Source: Platynereis dumerilii (taxonomy: Eukaryota; Annelida; Polychaeta; Phyllodocida; Nereididae). Taken from it: a DNA stretch of 64,000 bases. Shown here one piece after another: positions 12,901 to 26,506 of the stretch. The stretch spans positions 186,001 through 250,000 of the forward strand of contig JAPTHN010000193.1 of the NCBI GenBank assembly GCA_026936325.1. Direction: 5' to 3'. The translations under genes and the position numbers were made by a program. The notes beneath the pieces are model-generated. The model did no database searches, had not been told where the DNA came from, and saw only the letters and a program-made list of their open reading frames with translations. The first letter of the stretch is position 1; every line of letters starts with the position of its first letter.

Positions 12901-15542
12901 GACCAATGTTAATCACCAATTCCCGAACGATTTGCCATCAATTTGGCTGCAGAACAAAAAGCGGCCAGCAGCCGCACAGAATTCAAAATTGGAAAATTCT
13001 ATAAAGTAGCAAAATTCTGCTCTGGGATAGGACAAAAATGCATTTGCAAAATTCTGTGGCAATTTTGAACATTGTTTTAAAAAGGCAAATTTTGACTTCC
13101 AAGCTGCAAACTAACCACCAGTCCGAACCCCAAAGCACCAATGATACCTATGAGAAAATTAGAAAAATAAAAACGAGGACAGGTCGTCTAGTCGTAGCTT
13201 CAAGCTGGCATTTTTTCAAGGAATTAATTGCTTTGATCCAACTATTGAGTCAGGACAATTCCTAAAGCAATTAAGGACAAATTGTATTACTTGGTTGCCT
13301 ACTGGCCAAGATGTTATTGTCAGTTATTGTGGGTTTCGCAAACACAGACCTCGAGCTCGTCAAACAGAGGAAAGGAGATAACTTCAAGAGCTTGAGGGGA
13401 TACCAAGTGAAAAGAGACAAAATCAAAGACAAATCCCTACTCGCATAAACTAACAGGATGAGCAACCTCACAGCAAACTAGGTTAATAGTAAAAAATGTA
13501 ATTCCATTGTGGTTTTAACATGATCGAACCATGCACAATCTGGCTGAGCAATTGGACTACATGAGACTTATGAAATGAAGAAGAATAAACCCTGTCAAAA
13601 AAAAAACATAAACAGCTATTCCAAGGAAAGAATCATATAGCAAGAAGAAGACAACGTATTCAGCTCAGATTTCAAAAACAGTTTTTCTTGGCAGCAAACG
13701 GCACACAGCATTTCAAAACACCTCAGCCAAAATGCAGAAACCATAAGTGCCAAATTACCACTTTAGCATGTTTAGCAGCAATTTTCAGAAATAAATTTGC
13801 AAGAAGTGGTAATACATGCTAAGAAATTAAATGAAGTGGAATCCTTCATTTTGTTTGTCGAAGAAGAACATGAATGTCTCAAAGGAGGATGGACGCATGG
13901 ATCTTTTTTTTACGTCCTGTATCGCAGCACTAATTGGACTAATCAGTTGAGCTGAAACCCAATATCTCCATGGACAACCTCTTACCCTGAGTCTCACAAC
14001 ATGCTCATTTTCCATGTCATCGTATGGTATGGTGGTATATGTTCATTAGCTAATATAATAAATACATTAGAATTCATTTTGCTGCCAGAGCTCACAATAA
14101 AAACCAAAATATGGAAAATTAACAAATCGTCACGGAGACTGCTGAAAGTTCTGTTCATCCATCTTCATCCTCCCATCACAAGCAGCGTAACAAGCAGCGT
14201 CACTGGCATCAGTTGCAGACAGCAGTCAGCATCAGTACATCACCATCAACTCCAGTAACAGCATCATTTTTGATCACAGCCTGCAGCTCTTCGCCATCTT
14301 CACATCAATGTCATGCTTGTCCAACTGAGCAGAAACAGTCCCTGGACACATAGCACCTCCATGACTTATCGCCATGACTGACTCCATGAGTTACTACCAG
14401 AGTGATAGGAGACCGCTGTCAAGAGTCAATTAGCCGCTCAAAGGCATTGATCTCCCTCTCTTCTCTCCTATGCCCGGGGGTTCACCTGTAAACTCTTTTG
14501 TATTTCAGCTAGGCGGTGTGCAATTCTTTCTTTTGTTTCTCTCATAGATCTGTAAATCATTTCTGTTTTTGGTCCAGCAACTGACATTCTCTTTGAACGT
14601 TTTGCTTCTTCAGCAACTTCTATCTTTTATTTCTTTGCCACTTCATATCAATTTCCCATTTCTTCCTAAAAAAATTTAGTGAGCCTTCTTCTTTGATCTT
14701 TTTACAATAATATTCTTTATTCCACCAACTTCTTTTCTTTGCATTTGACATCTTTCTTCCTTTTAACTAAATTGATTTTCTAACCATACAAGAAAGGCCA
14801 AACCTGAAGAGTACATTAGCCAAATTGCAAAGTTTTGTAGACATAATATTGTCTGGATAATTTTGGAATTCACCATTTTTGGAAGCCCACCGGGTCATCT
14901 ACTCTTGCTAAATTTCCATCAAATTAGAGTTAGTTTTGTCTCCAGATTTTCTGATTACTTTTCGTCATTATCACTTCTAATAAACCTTGGCTGGTTTGGC
15001 TGTCAACTTAAGCTAAGTTTTCCGTTTCTTTTTTTCTCATTCTTGATTTGCCAATTGACTTAAGCAATCAATATTTCCACCTTATAATAATCAGTATTTC
15101 CATAGATCTCATAATAAGTAAGTTGTGTCATCCTGAAACTTTTTTCTTAATCCTCTTAACCCTTTCTTTCATATTCTCATTTCATCTTAATTGCCTCCTT
15201 GTCTTTCCTTTATTCTCTTTCTTATCCTTAATTGCCTGTTCACCTTTTCTCCAACCAGTCAACTGGCTGCTTTCTGGCAACAATCCAATGCAAGCCCCAG
15301 CATTTTCTAGCAGGGAACTGGCATTCTGGAAGACTGCTGAGTATTACCGTTTAATGAGTCGGGCTTGTTCTGTGTGTTCTACAAAGACTTTTAATTGGTC
15401 ACAATTCTCCTCATCACAAGGCTATTATCCACATCCCTCCAACATTCCCTGAACATCACCTGATCATTTAACATAGCAATGCATCCTTCAGCCAGTTATG
15501 GCAATTACTACCACCGCTAATTCCACGTGTTGCCTTCCCATT
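9986..15542. other. 5.5 kb without a supportable gene
   Basis: No frame with a recognisable domain. The segment from about 14500 to 15240 is pyrimidine-rich on the plus strand, which gives hydrophobic spurious translations such as 15048-15452. No repeat boundaries found. Confidence 0.4.
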
Positions 15543-15742
15543 TCAATGGATGGATGGATGATCGGGGCTTTATGTCCAATGTTAACACATTTGGTAGGTC
15601 AATTAGGATTCAGTGAAGGGCTAAAGGATGATTGGAACTGCTGTCCAAGACAGGTCCAGATGACCCGGCCAGAGCCAGAATTGAACACGACATCCAGCAA
15701 CCGGCAACCAAGAGTGTCACCAACTGAGCAACCCCCCTCCCC
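15543..15742 (-). mobile_element. tRNA-derived SINE, family B, copy 1
   Basis: The family pattern read on plus is: ATGG-type tail, then a block near GGGGCTTTATGTCC, then a block containing GGTAGGTCAATTAGG, then GGATGATTGGAA, then a tRNA-like head whose complement carries a degenerate A box (TTGCTCAGTTGGTGAC) and B box. Transcription is therefore on the minus strand. This copy is diverged in the B box. Confidence 0.75.
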
Positions 15743-16261
15743 ATTCTCCCCTTCTCATGAGGAATCTGTTTGTACATTTTAAAATAGCATATAAACTCAC
15801 ACCAATGACCACTAGATGGCCATAATGAGACTGACTTGACTGTGATGGTTTTATTGCGAAATAACATCTATCATTTGACACTCAGCACTCAGTGCTAAGA
15901 AGAGGTTCATAACACATTCACTTTTCATTCCCTGTGGTCTTGCACAACCACAGCTGAATTTCAGAAACTCCAACAGCTGGAACGAAACCCGCTCATAGCA
16001 ACAGAGAGCCTTCTCCAGCCTTCTCCAGCCATCTCCATGTGGCAATTCATTACTGTTTCCCATTGCCTCCTTGAGGAAATACAATATCTGGAGCGACCAC
16101 CTCAAATGGTGCTCTGTAGATCAAATAATCATTGTTTGCCATTTGAAATCGATCTGGGGAAGAAATCTGACACTTCTCCAGCAGTAAAAAGCCACACAGT
16201 TTGAAACTCAGAAGATGACGTTTACTTCAGTATTTGGATGCTGAGGGGAAAACAGTACAGA

Positions 16262-16558
16262 ACTGTCAGAAAAAAAGAGAGAATAAAAGGGGCACAGGAG
16301 AAAGACGGACCAGGGGAAGAAGAGGAAAAAGAAGGAAAATCGAGGAAGAGAAAAGGGAGAATTTCTGAAAGCAGAAGGAAGAAGAGGACATGAAGAGTGA
16401 GAGGAGTAAAGAAGGAAATATCGAAAAGGTCAATCAGAACGAGAAACAAGAGAAAGAAAAACGAGAAGCAAGAGGAGAAATGAAAAGACAAAGTAGAAGG
16501 GCAATGGAAGAGGAAAGAAAAAAGAGAAAAGGACAAATGCTCAGAAAGTGAGAAAAGG
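16262..16558. repeat. ~300-bp polypurine tract
   Basis: The plus strand is very largely A and G from about 16262 to 16558, with few pyrimidines and no fixed repeat unit. The complementary strand therefore gives a spurious Ser/Phe/Leu-rich frame of 132 aa. Long homopurine tracts can adopt triplex DNA; whether this one does is not shown by sequence. Confidence 0.85.
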
Positions 16559-17077
16559 TTTTTGAGGTTCCATTTTGGACAAATGCTGAGAAAGTGCATG
16601 TTGCGGTTCCAATTTGACACTTAAAAGGCTCCAAGAGGTCAGATTTCAAAGACATCACTTGGGAGCAATTCTCAGGCTCACCCCAATAAAACAGACTAAA
16701 ACACGAGAGAAAAAGACGGTACAAAAGGAGAAAAAAGTAGAAAGGAAGAAGTTGCCTTTTGTTGCCATGTTTCCATGCTCAGCATTGCTCACATTTGATG
16801 TTGCAATCAAGCTTCAAACTGTTTCAATCCCACGCAGTCCTTTCATCAAAACAGCACACCGGATATCACAAGCATTTTGATATCTGACACGACATCAAAT
16901 GAAGTGTTTAACTAAACTGAGAACCCTGAATGGCTAACGCTGATATCAAACTCACTGGAAAGATGACCAGAATGATTTTCCTTATGTGGATAACACATGT
17001 CGTTCCAGTTTCGTCTCAATCCCAGCACCTGTTGTGAATTACTAAATATAAGCCATCCATTGGTTACAGTGTACCTA

Positions 17078-20000
17078 CACTCTAAATTGGAAATGCGTAC
17101 AACCTAAACAAAACCTAAACATTAAACATTCCCGCTTTGAGCGTGTTTATTGGTGTTTAGCTTTTTCTTTATAAACACTATGTTTAGCCAAATTAAACAA
17201 GCTGCGTAAGAGACTGCGCAGATACAACCTAAACAATTATGACAAAAAACATTTAGTTTTAGCGTTTTATTTGTTTAGAACACTAAACAATACCTAAACA
17301 ATTAGGTGCATAGTCTAAACAACCAAGTGTCTAATGCCTAAACTACTAAATGTTGACAACTTAAACAAAATCTCAACAACTAATGTGCGTACAAAATTCC
17401 CGCTTTGAGCGCATTTAAAAGTGCGTACAAAAAGTAAATGTTTAGGCTGTAAACAAATGCGTACATCTTCAATAAAAGTTTATATTATGTGAAAAAAGGC
17501 TATTCCATACTTTTATCTATACATCGATAGTGACTGTACAGGCAGCAGTTCTATGCTTTACATACCAAAAGTATATTTCCAAATAGTCACACTTTTTCAT
17601 TGCTTACGATCTGTCGTAATTATGAAAAATTAATTCAGCATTTTATAAATTATATTCTCATCCAAAAGACACAATTCATCATAATTGTATAACACCTCTT
17701 GTGCAATAGTTTACCTGCCTACATGCCATATCTAATGATAGTGCCTAAAAAATGTAGCAATTTAACTTCCCAATAAGTAGCATTGACAAATATTCTGTAC
17801 TTAAAAGCACTTTATTATTATGACTAGCTAAATCGATGACTGTTTCTTTTTTGTAAATTATATATTTTGAGACTTAACATTTACAAAATTACAAAATTGA
17901 AATAATTACCATTTTGTAAAAAACTTACGGGAAACTTCACACATCAAAACAAAAAACTCTTTGGATTACAATTAATTAAATTTGGTACATAATTCAACTC
18001 TTTTGCGTTAAAACTTTTACTAAAATATCAACAACATTTATTATTCTATTCTAAATACAATTACAAAATACCTTTTTTTATGCAGTTTGCATTTTTCATG
18101 GTGCAGTTTCACATATCATTTGTGTGATTTTACAATTTCTCAAATCGTCCCAGTAAGAGCCAAAACTAATTGGATTGGCCTGAGGTGAACGGCACTAATG
18201 TTGCACAAGTTTTGTTTGTTTTGTGACGGCATCATTGTAATTTGCATGAAGAGAGGCCACAAATACATTTAGTAAGGGCCTAGCCTCAACGAATGATCCT
18301 GCTGCTATCTGGACAATTCTGAGAGTCTCCTTCAAACATCTCTGCATTTCCAAACTTCTTCTTCTTCCACGTGAGAGCTGGGTTCATGTGTTGAACGTTT
18401 AAGCTCTGCAGGACTGCACATGTGTGCACAGCGTATAAAAATGGGGTCCTACTGATTAAAATCAGTGCGTATGTATAACAACATTTTACGAGCTAATGAA
18501 GGTTGTGTCCGTTGTCCACGCATGCGCTTAATCCCCACTTACAGGCTTTGTCTCTGTGTGAAGCTGGCCAAGTGATCCAGACATTCTACTTTAGCATCAA
18601 TTATTTGTCCTTGGAGACCATCACAGTTCACTTACAGGCTTTGTCTCTGTGTGAAGCTGGCCAAGTGATCCAGACATTCTACTTTAGCATCAATTATTTG
18701 TCCTTGGAGACCATCACAGTTTGTGGCACATATGACAGCTAGCGCTTCTGACCTTTGTGGAAGTTCACTTTGTGTGTGTATTTTTTACTTTCGTGATTTC
18801 TCTAGGTCCTGGCCATTCCACATGCCATTTTCATTTTCATAATTTGAATAAATGCAATGTGCCTGAAAGTAGACATACACACAATGTACATGAACAGATA
18901 ATAACAATATCAACTGGTATTCAGGCAGAAGGCCATCATTACCTTCTGAGTTATTATACAGAAGAGACAGTGTTAACAATTTTTCATCAGTATTTTAGAA
19001 TTAATTTTAAATGATTGCAAAAAATCTAAGTCTGACAACAAATCAATGGCACTTACTACTTTCTGAAAATCTGTGCTGGTCCAACTAAAATTTTAAGGCA
19101 ATGGCATTTATAGAAAATTTGCTTTTAACTTAGTCCAAGATTTTCTCTTGACATGTCCTTTTGTGAAGTGATTACTGATGGCATGGATGCCTGGAATCGA
19201 TCATTTGATCAAAGATTGGGTAAGTTAGATTGCATCTACTCTAACTAGGCCTACTCCTGATATTATGCATCTACTTTGAGAGTAAACTACTTCAAAATTG
19301 TCCAATTTATAATGAAAATGAGTACGGAATACCCTGGCTGATGGCAATTCAAACCATCATTTGACATATTCAATTGACTGACTTAATTGTTTCAATTGAA
19401 TTACAGCAATCCACATCATAAAAACAACCAGCCACTAAATCAGAAGTTTCAGCTTTTTATGTAATCAATCCCATGTCATGGGATATCCCAATTTCTAGAC
19501 TCTGATCTACTTCCGGAGATGCAAAAAATGATTAAGAGTAAACTCCTATACTCCAAGAATACCAAATCAAATTCACTCAGCTTTTGCAGACTGAGTGATA
19601 TGATATTGAAGTGAAATATGAAACCATTCTAGTCTGGATGGTCTATAATGTGCCATTGCACTGCCATTGTTACCTGGACCATTGATATACTGTCAGCATG
19701 ATGAACCAGTTATATAGCCATATGATGGACATTGTCAAAAATAGCAATACTTGTTTGTTTTTAAGTAGTTACCTGAATAAAATTCCAGTAGCACCATAAC
19801 AAGGATTCAAGGCCACTATTAGTGTCTGTCAGGTGGAGCCACAGCAACTGTCTTCCAATAATAAAGTTAGGTGGCACTGCCATCAAGTTACCCAGTTCAA
19901 CAACTTGTTTAGTCTGTACAAAAGATCAAGTAGATATCTACAATTCTACATAATGTGTTTAGGAGCTCCACATATTCCAATTCTGATTCCACAAATGTTT

Positions 20001-20195
20001 AGCAAAGCTACGCAGTTTGTTTAAGTGAGATATACATGTTGTTTAGAATGCTCAACAACCCATTTAGACTGTAAACATCATGTCTTCATATTGAACATGG
20101 TGTTGTCATTGACAACATTTGAAAGCAACATCCATGGAGAACCTAAACATTAAACATTTGAAATGTTTAGAATTTGTTTAGGTCAGTTTAGAGTG
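17078..20195. mobile_element. TA-flanked TIR element, 3.1 kb, CACTCTAAA ends
   Basis: The left end reads TA-CACTCTAAATTGG and the right end, inverted, reads TA-CACTCTAAACTGACC, giving a TA target-site duplication at 17076-17077 and 20196-20197. Both ends are rich in CTAAAC/GTTTAG words (17100-17460 and about 19900-20190), and CCTAAACATTAAACAT occurs near each end. The interior holds a 93-bp perfect tandem duplication (listed separately) but no recognisable transposase. Likely a large non-autonomous DNA transposon, perhaps internally deleted. Confidence 0.75.
18536..18721. repeat. 93-bp perfect tandem duplication
   Basis: The block starting CACTTACAGGCTTTGTC at 18536 is repeated without visible change from 18629. 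Because 93 is a multiple of three, frames on either strand pass through both copies and look like a repeated 31-residue peptide. There is no other sign of coding. The identity points to a recent duplication inside the 17078-20195 element. Confidence 0.9.
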
Positions 20196-20708
20196 TATAA
20201 ACCAACATGACAACAGCAAAGCCCACACAAGGTCGAAAATGCCTCAAGCTCCAAAAAATTCCACGGAGAATTAGAAGAAAAGCGGTCACTCAGCAGCAAC
20301 AATGACTTCAGAGGAGGTCTCACAAAACCACCAGCCAATGGTCAGCCAAGCGGTCAACTCATTTTCTCCGAAGGCCAGTCGCCTGTTAATTTATGACCTG
20401 TTTATGGATACAATGGTATTACGCACTGTGCAGGGTCAAGGGCAATAAATGCTTATGATCATCCTGTAAGTGCACCAAGTATTACGAAGTAATCAAGCAG
20501 TAACCAATGGCAACCAGTGGTAACTAGCTGTTATTGGCGGTGACCATTGGAAACCGCCATCAATAGAAGTATAGTCACTCACTGACACTCAGCATTATTG
20601 CCAAGCAACATGGTAGTTTCAATTAAAAAAATTTTAACGGCAGAATAGACATTACTTAACTATATAGCTGCATACAATGACAGCTGCTGTTGCTGTGGAC
20701 CATTAATA
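20196..20708. other. Spacer between two DNA elements
   Basis: Non-coding. Degenerate CAACCAGTGG / TAACTAGCTG-like words near 20500 are the only internal repetition seen. Confidence 0.4.
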
Positions 20709-21816
20709 CAGTAGGTTCCAAATTATTACGCCAGTTGGTTTTTTTATGATATCTCAAAAACAACTAAACACATTTTGATATCCTTCCCACATAACAATTT
20801 GAGTTTCATGAAGGCAATATCCTGTAAGTTTTGTCCAATTCTGGTGGTGCAGTGAGGAGTTACGCCACAGAGCACCATATATACCCTGTTTTTCGATGTT
20901 CCAAATTATTAAGCAAATGTAATAAAAAGTGATCTAAAAGTACCAAAATGATCTATCAATCCTCTAAACACCTACCTCTTAATGTTTAATGAAAAATAGA
21001 ACCTTCATTTCAAAAATGATTGTTTTCATGACCAAGAAATCAATATAAAACCTCTTCATCGGAATAACATTGAAATGACCATTTTTATTCTTGAATATAA
21101 AGCCTCTGTTGTTTTAAAAAAATGTCAAATCATGACCAATTCACATTACAATATACCTTTGAGACTATGATGTTATCCTTTGTAAAGATGAACCAATGCC
21201 CCTTTCTTTAAAAAAACCTAACAATAAGTCAAAAATGACTGCTGTTTTTTTCCATTGAATTAGCATTGCCGTCAATGCAAGCCAAATCTCCATCATATTC
21301 GTTTAAAGATATTATTCATGTTTATTGGTCGAAATGGCTTCTCCTTAATTTTGGGAAGAGTTCTAAACCTAAGGAACCCACTGAGGGAGTTTCATAATGT
21401 TAAAAAATTGTGTTTATCGTGGAGAAGCTTTTTAATGCAAGAAGTTAGTAATTTCAATGTTATTTCAATGCAGGGGGATATTATGGATTTCTTTATAATT
21501 AAAGCAACAATTTTTAAAATGAAGGTTATATTTTTCATTAAACGTTAAAAGGTAAGTGTTTAGAGGATTAATAGATCATTTTGGTACTTTTAGATCATTT
21601 TTTCTTACATTTGCATAATAACTTGGGACATCGAAAACCAGGGTATATGGTGCTCTGTGGCGTAACTCCTCACTGCACCACCAGAATTGGACAAAACTTA
21701 CAGGATATTGCCGTCATGGAACACAAATTGTTATGTGGGAATGATTTTAAAAGGTGCTTAGTTGTTTTTGAGATATCATAAAAAAACCAACTTGCGTAAT
21801 AATTTGGAACCTACTG
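20709..21816. mobile_element. TA-flanked foldback element with ~330-bp inverted arms
   Basis: The left end reads TA-CAGTAGGTTCCAAATTATTACGC and the right end is its complement, with TA at 20707-20708 and 21817-21818. The arms continue as imperfect inverted repeats: GGTGGTGCAGTGAGGAGTTAC near 20850 pairs with GTAACTCCTCACTGCACCACC near 21665, and ATAGATCATTTTGGTAC near 21570 pairs with the segment near 20945. Weaker pairing reaches almost to the centre, so most of the 1.1 kb could form one long hairpin. TA target and end sequence suggest a Tc1/mariner-type non-autonomous element. No transposase is seen. Confidence 0.9.
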
Positions 21817-24800
21817 TACTTCAAAACTCAAGGTATTGCAATTATAAATGATCATAGGGCTTGCTGCAGTGCAGTCTTTGTTCTTTGAAGTAAGAAACCA
21901 AATTTTCTCTAGCCAAGGTGAGAAACAAATTCCTTTAACTTCTGTGCGGTATTACATTCCATATATATACTGCTAAGGTAAAGGAAGTACACCCCCTCAA
22001 AAATCAATGCACTGAATATCTTCATGAATATGGAAATATATACTGTTACATCTTCTAAAGTTTTTTCCCCAATTCTAACAGCTTGTAGAATATTGCGGTT
22101 ACCTTTTCACACAAAAAAAAACAAAGCACTTCCTTCCATTAGAATTAGCCCACATTTTAAGAAATACCAATGACACGTCTGGTAAATAAATTTGGACAAG
22201 ATCGTCAGAGGATGCAAAAAACTTCTGGCATCAAATGAACGATACAAATCTAAGGATTATGGCAGCGAATTCCAATCTGAAACTTTGATCTCCCTCCAAA
22301 ATAAATTACGCAATGTAATACCCGCCTAGTACATTTTGGCAAGTACCTGAAACCAATTACCTTAATCAATGTTAATCTACTTCAAGAACACATCAAAAGG
22401 AATCAATTTCACAAGCCTTACAAGGATGTAACATCTGCCAACACATTAGTTTTTCATCAACTTGAAAGTAGAGTAAAACTCCACACTACAAGCAAAGTAC
22501 GTTTAAACTACATATTAAATCATTAATTTCAAAACCTCAAAGGTTTATGTTATTATATTACAAAATTGGAAGTAATGACCGATATATGTAGTATTTTTGT
22601 TCAATATGAACATAGAAGAGGAATATATTTCAGATAAATATTTCTTAAAAATACTTTTTAGAGAGATATGACAGAAAATGTCAGACATAACTTGCATTTT
22701 ACACATATTCCCTTCTCATTTCAGATCTTTGATTATTGAAATCTCAAAGTTTGTCTTTATTTTGTAAATGTGGAGGATTCATGCCCTATACCCTCGTGAC
22801 ATTGTGTTATAGGTGAGGTTGAACTGTCACAGACTCACAGCTATCCAAATCATCTAATAACAGAAAAGTCAGTTCCAACCTTCATTCCTTCATGGTGGCA
22901 TGGAGTAATAAGAAGACAGTACAGGATGTAAGGACACCTTATTGAGATAGTTCCGCAGTTAAGAGACCTAATGGAGATCTAATACAGATAGTTAAGAGAC
23001 CTCAACAGATCGTTCACAGACCAAACTGAGATAAAACAGAAGTGCAATGGAGATGTAAAAACGAGACGCAAAAGCATGTGGGAGCCACGCAGGAGGTAGT
23101 AAGTTCTCTTTAAACGGCCATTAAACACTAAATGACCAGGAATCAGGGGCAGATGGATTACAAGGTCATGTTTACAGAGCTTTCCGCTCTCACAGATTTC
23201 ACAGATCCATGGCTTGTGCAGCTTCCGTGGCTCATCGGATTTATGCAACATAAATCACCCTCGGAATCAAAGCTCAGATCACCGCCTGATCTATGTAAAT
23301 GATATTGCACAAGCCACTTTCTGGCAAAGGTGTCTGGCAGACTTCCATGCTTCAGAACTTCAGTCCTAGCAGACCCGTGTATTGTCAGCCTGGCCAATTA
23401 CACCAGACCTTTACAACGTAGGCCCTACATTATTGATTAGATATTTACATTAGACATTTAAAACATGTATTTACGCCAGACAATAGACTTGTAAGCTTGG
23501 CATTTTTCTTAACTGTCTGCAACTGGTCATTACAGACGATATACACTATCCATTTACATTTGAGCCCATGCCATAACATAAGTCAACAAGTCATATTCGA
23601 GTCATTTACATTGGATATGTTGTCATTTACATCTGACGCCTAGCCATTTACATTGATTTACACATAATACTCTCCCATTAACATATGCCATCCAACCATT
23701 AACAAGAAAAGCAAATACATTACGGTCCCCTTTGCACAGACAAATTTAAAAGTCTAACATGAATTAATTTTCAGAGATAATTAGTGCAGCTGATACTAAT
23801 TAAATTGAGAAGGCGGAGAAGCATTGCGAAAGTCTTTTGGTCTATCGAATATCTACAAATGCCATGGAATCAGAAATATATATATGGGCTTATTATATAT
23901 ATAAGGTAAATTGAACGGGAGGATAATTAGGAAAGAGCTCCTGAAATAAAGCTGCATGAATGTTATATATGAAGCAAAATATGTTCAGAGCAAAACTGGT
24001 GACATATGTTTTGAGCTGTTTAGAATCACAAGGTGCGATAAAAATTTAAGAAATATTTTTGAAAATACATATATAAGAAAGACTGGCACTGGTGAATCCA
24101 TATATATCTTGTCATTGGCAGGGAATTTAACTCTCTAACATTCGACATCATAATCACAAGAAGGGTTCGAACTCAGGACCTGATAGATGAAGAACTGGTC
24201 CAGTACAAAAATAAGCCAAAACAAATCGCTAAAAGTAACATATTTATTACATGGATCATGATGGATGCATGAGTATTCTGAGCGAAGCACTGCTAAGACG
24301 ATTAAATACCGATATAAGCAGCTAAAAGGCCTGCAAGTCAGATGCCATCTTATGCATTTTAAAAATCTTTTTGGTTAATTTTTGTCCTTTAATAAGCAAA
24401 ATATTAAGCCTTTGATGTTACACCTCTCATGCAATGTCCAAATCTTAAACATGACATATTAGTAATATAGTACCATCATAAAACTGAGTCAAAGAATTTT
24501 GAAGGTATAGTCTGAACTTCTCTGAAGGAATATGAAAAAATTGCACGTTTATGGAAGATATCAAACGCAACCTAACATGTCTGTGTGCCAGTGGGCTGAC
24601 AACTAGGATTGAATCAGTCTGAAATACCTGTAAAACAACCACAAGGAAAACAGAGCAAAAAGAGAAGAAAAATATCACCGAAAAAAGGAAAGAGTCATTT
24701 GATAGCATGACAGGGGGCAATCCATTTCATACACTGAAACCGAGCGGAGCAGGGACTGGCGAGAGGAAAGCAGCGAGGGATTGGAAATGGGAGTTGGCGT

Positions 24801-24999
24801 GACGGCCAACATTTGCAAAACAATGTTTTCGAGATGTAAAAAGGACCAAGTTGGACAAGAGAGGAGTCTGTAGGACGTGGAGAAATTGCGGAGGAATAGT
24901 GCAGATGAACTGTGGAGGACAGCAGGAAATTGCGGATTGAAAGGTCTGCTGGTGGTATGCCGAAGGTCGATGCTGCAAAAAGCCCACCAATGCAACACT
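21817..24999. other. 3.2 kb non-coding stretch with a tRNA-like fragment
   Basis: No supported gene. The word CATTTACAT or close variants recurs at about 23540-23660. At about 24160-24205 the minus strand carries a B-box-like AGTTCGAACCC, which may be a fragment of a third SINE type, but no convincing A box was found. Confidence 0.4.
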
Positions 25000-25000
25000 A

Positions 25001-26506
25001 GGGGAGAGTGGGGACCGATGGGCCGCTTGACGAATTATTGACCATGGAGGCAAATCTGCTTCAGATACAGCATTAATACTGTGCACCCTTTTAGCCGGTG
25101 TAATTCACTACAAAATGATATAAGACTCACATAGATCAACCTGGGGAGAAAGATGAGAAAACACATTTACTGTCAAGAAAAATGGTGGCCCATCGGTCCC
25201 CAACCATGGGGACCGATGGGCCATCCCATGGGGTCCGATGGACCATGTCAATAACTTGCCAAAGAGTGGAGGAAGAATTCGATATTTGTTTCCAAGATGT
25301 TTTGTTGATCCATCTGATTATGGTAATTTTTAGATTGAAAACATAAAGATATGCCCAGATTTTACACTTTGAAAAAAAGCTAAATTTTCACCGACGTCAT
25401 CAGTTACTTTTTTGTAGTTATATTAAATCTATTGAGACCATATTTTAGCAGTACATGAACAGATGTATTAGAAACTGCATCAGAGAATTCCAAAATGATT
25501 GGTTCATTGGTTATTAAGAAGAAAGCAATTATTTAATATTTGGTTGATACAGAAGTTTGGCTATCACCCTGACCATTAAAATCTTGCCTAACACCTCAAA
25601 TTTGTTGATGAACATTAAAAAATGAGTATAATTTAATTTTTTCTCCATCAATTAATCACATCTGTCGACCATTTAGATTTTTAGGGAAAAAGTAAAATTT
25701 TTGATTGATCACTGTACTAGTATGCCACCTGTATGAGAAATCTGGAATCAAAGCAATAAAATTCGTAAATTACCCTTCATTAGGTTATATTTTGGTAAAA
25801 ATTTAATTTATACTCAAAATTAAATCAATGTCTAGAAGGGTTATTATGTTTATTATTTCCCAAATACTGACTAAATTGAAAATTTGCAATTTCTATGAAT
25901 ATTAATTTTTTAATTTCCATCATATTGTGTTTCAAGCCATTACTGAGGCAAATCCATCACTGTAATTTGAGGACATTCCTTCAACTTGAAACTAAACATT
26001 TAAAGATGCTAACTGAAGCTCTATTGTGCTTTTTCCCCCTAATAGACTATAATATCAAGCCCCATGCCAGTACGCCACCTATAGAGAATCTCTGAGACAT
26101 AGTGGCCCATCGGTCCCCATGTTGGGTGGCCCATCGGTCCCCAAAAGCTTTCATTATATTTAAACCCCTCTATTTTGGTGAAAAATGATTCTTATTCCAA
26201 AAATTAAAAGTGTAAATTGCCACCAATACATAGGGAAAATCATCATAGGAAATATATTGCCTCGAGTGTGCACACATTTGAGATATTAAACTTTTCTGAA
26301 TCAGTAAAAAATAATTTTAGATGTTGAAAATTTCATTTTGCCCACTAAATGCTTCTACTGAAACTTATCGATCAGTCATCAAAATGGGATGTATAGACGT
26401 GATAAACAATACTAAAAATGCAAATTACTTCGAACCAAACGTTTTTGATGTGGAGTTAAGAGGGTGGCCCATCGGTCCCCATGGCCCGTCGGTCCCCATG
26501 TTCCCC
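25001..26506. mobile_element. TA-flanked TIR element with iterated GGGGACCGATGGGCC motif
   Basis: The left end is TA-GGGGAGAGTGGGGACCG and the right end, inverted, is TA-GGGGAACATGGGGACCG; about 20 of 24 terminal bases match. TA lies at 24999-25000 and 26507-26508. The motif GGGGACCGATGGGCC or its complement occurs eight times (near 25008, 25187, 25207, 25231, 26103, 26127, 26466 and 26482), six exactly, all within about 400 bp of an end. The AT-rich interior has no transposase. The build resembles the 6447-7473 element with an unrelated motif. Confidence 0.85.

Noticed and set aside
16222-16620. 132-codon Ser/Phe/Leu-rich minus-strand frame
   Set aside because: It is the complement of the polypurine tract, which rarely contains stops on that strand.
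24160-24205. Possible tRNA gene on the minus strand
   Set aside because: Only a B-box-like word is present; no cloverleaf or A box, so at most a SINE fragment.
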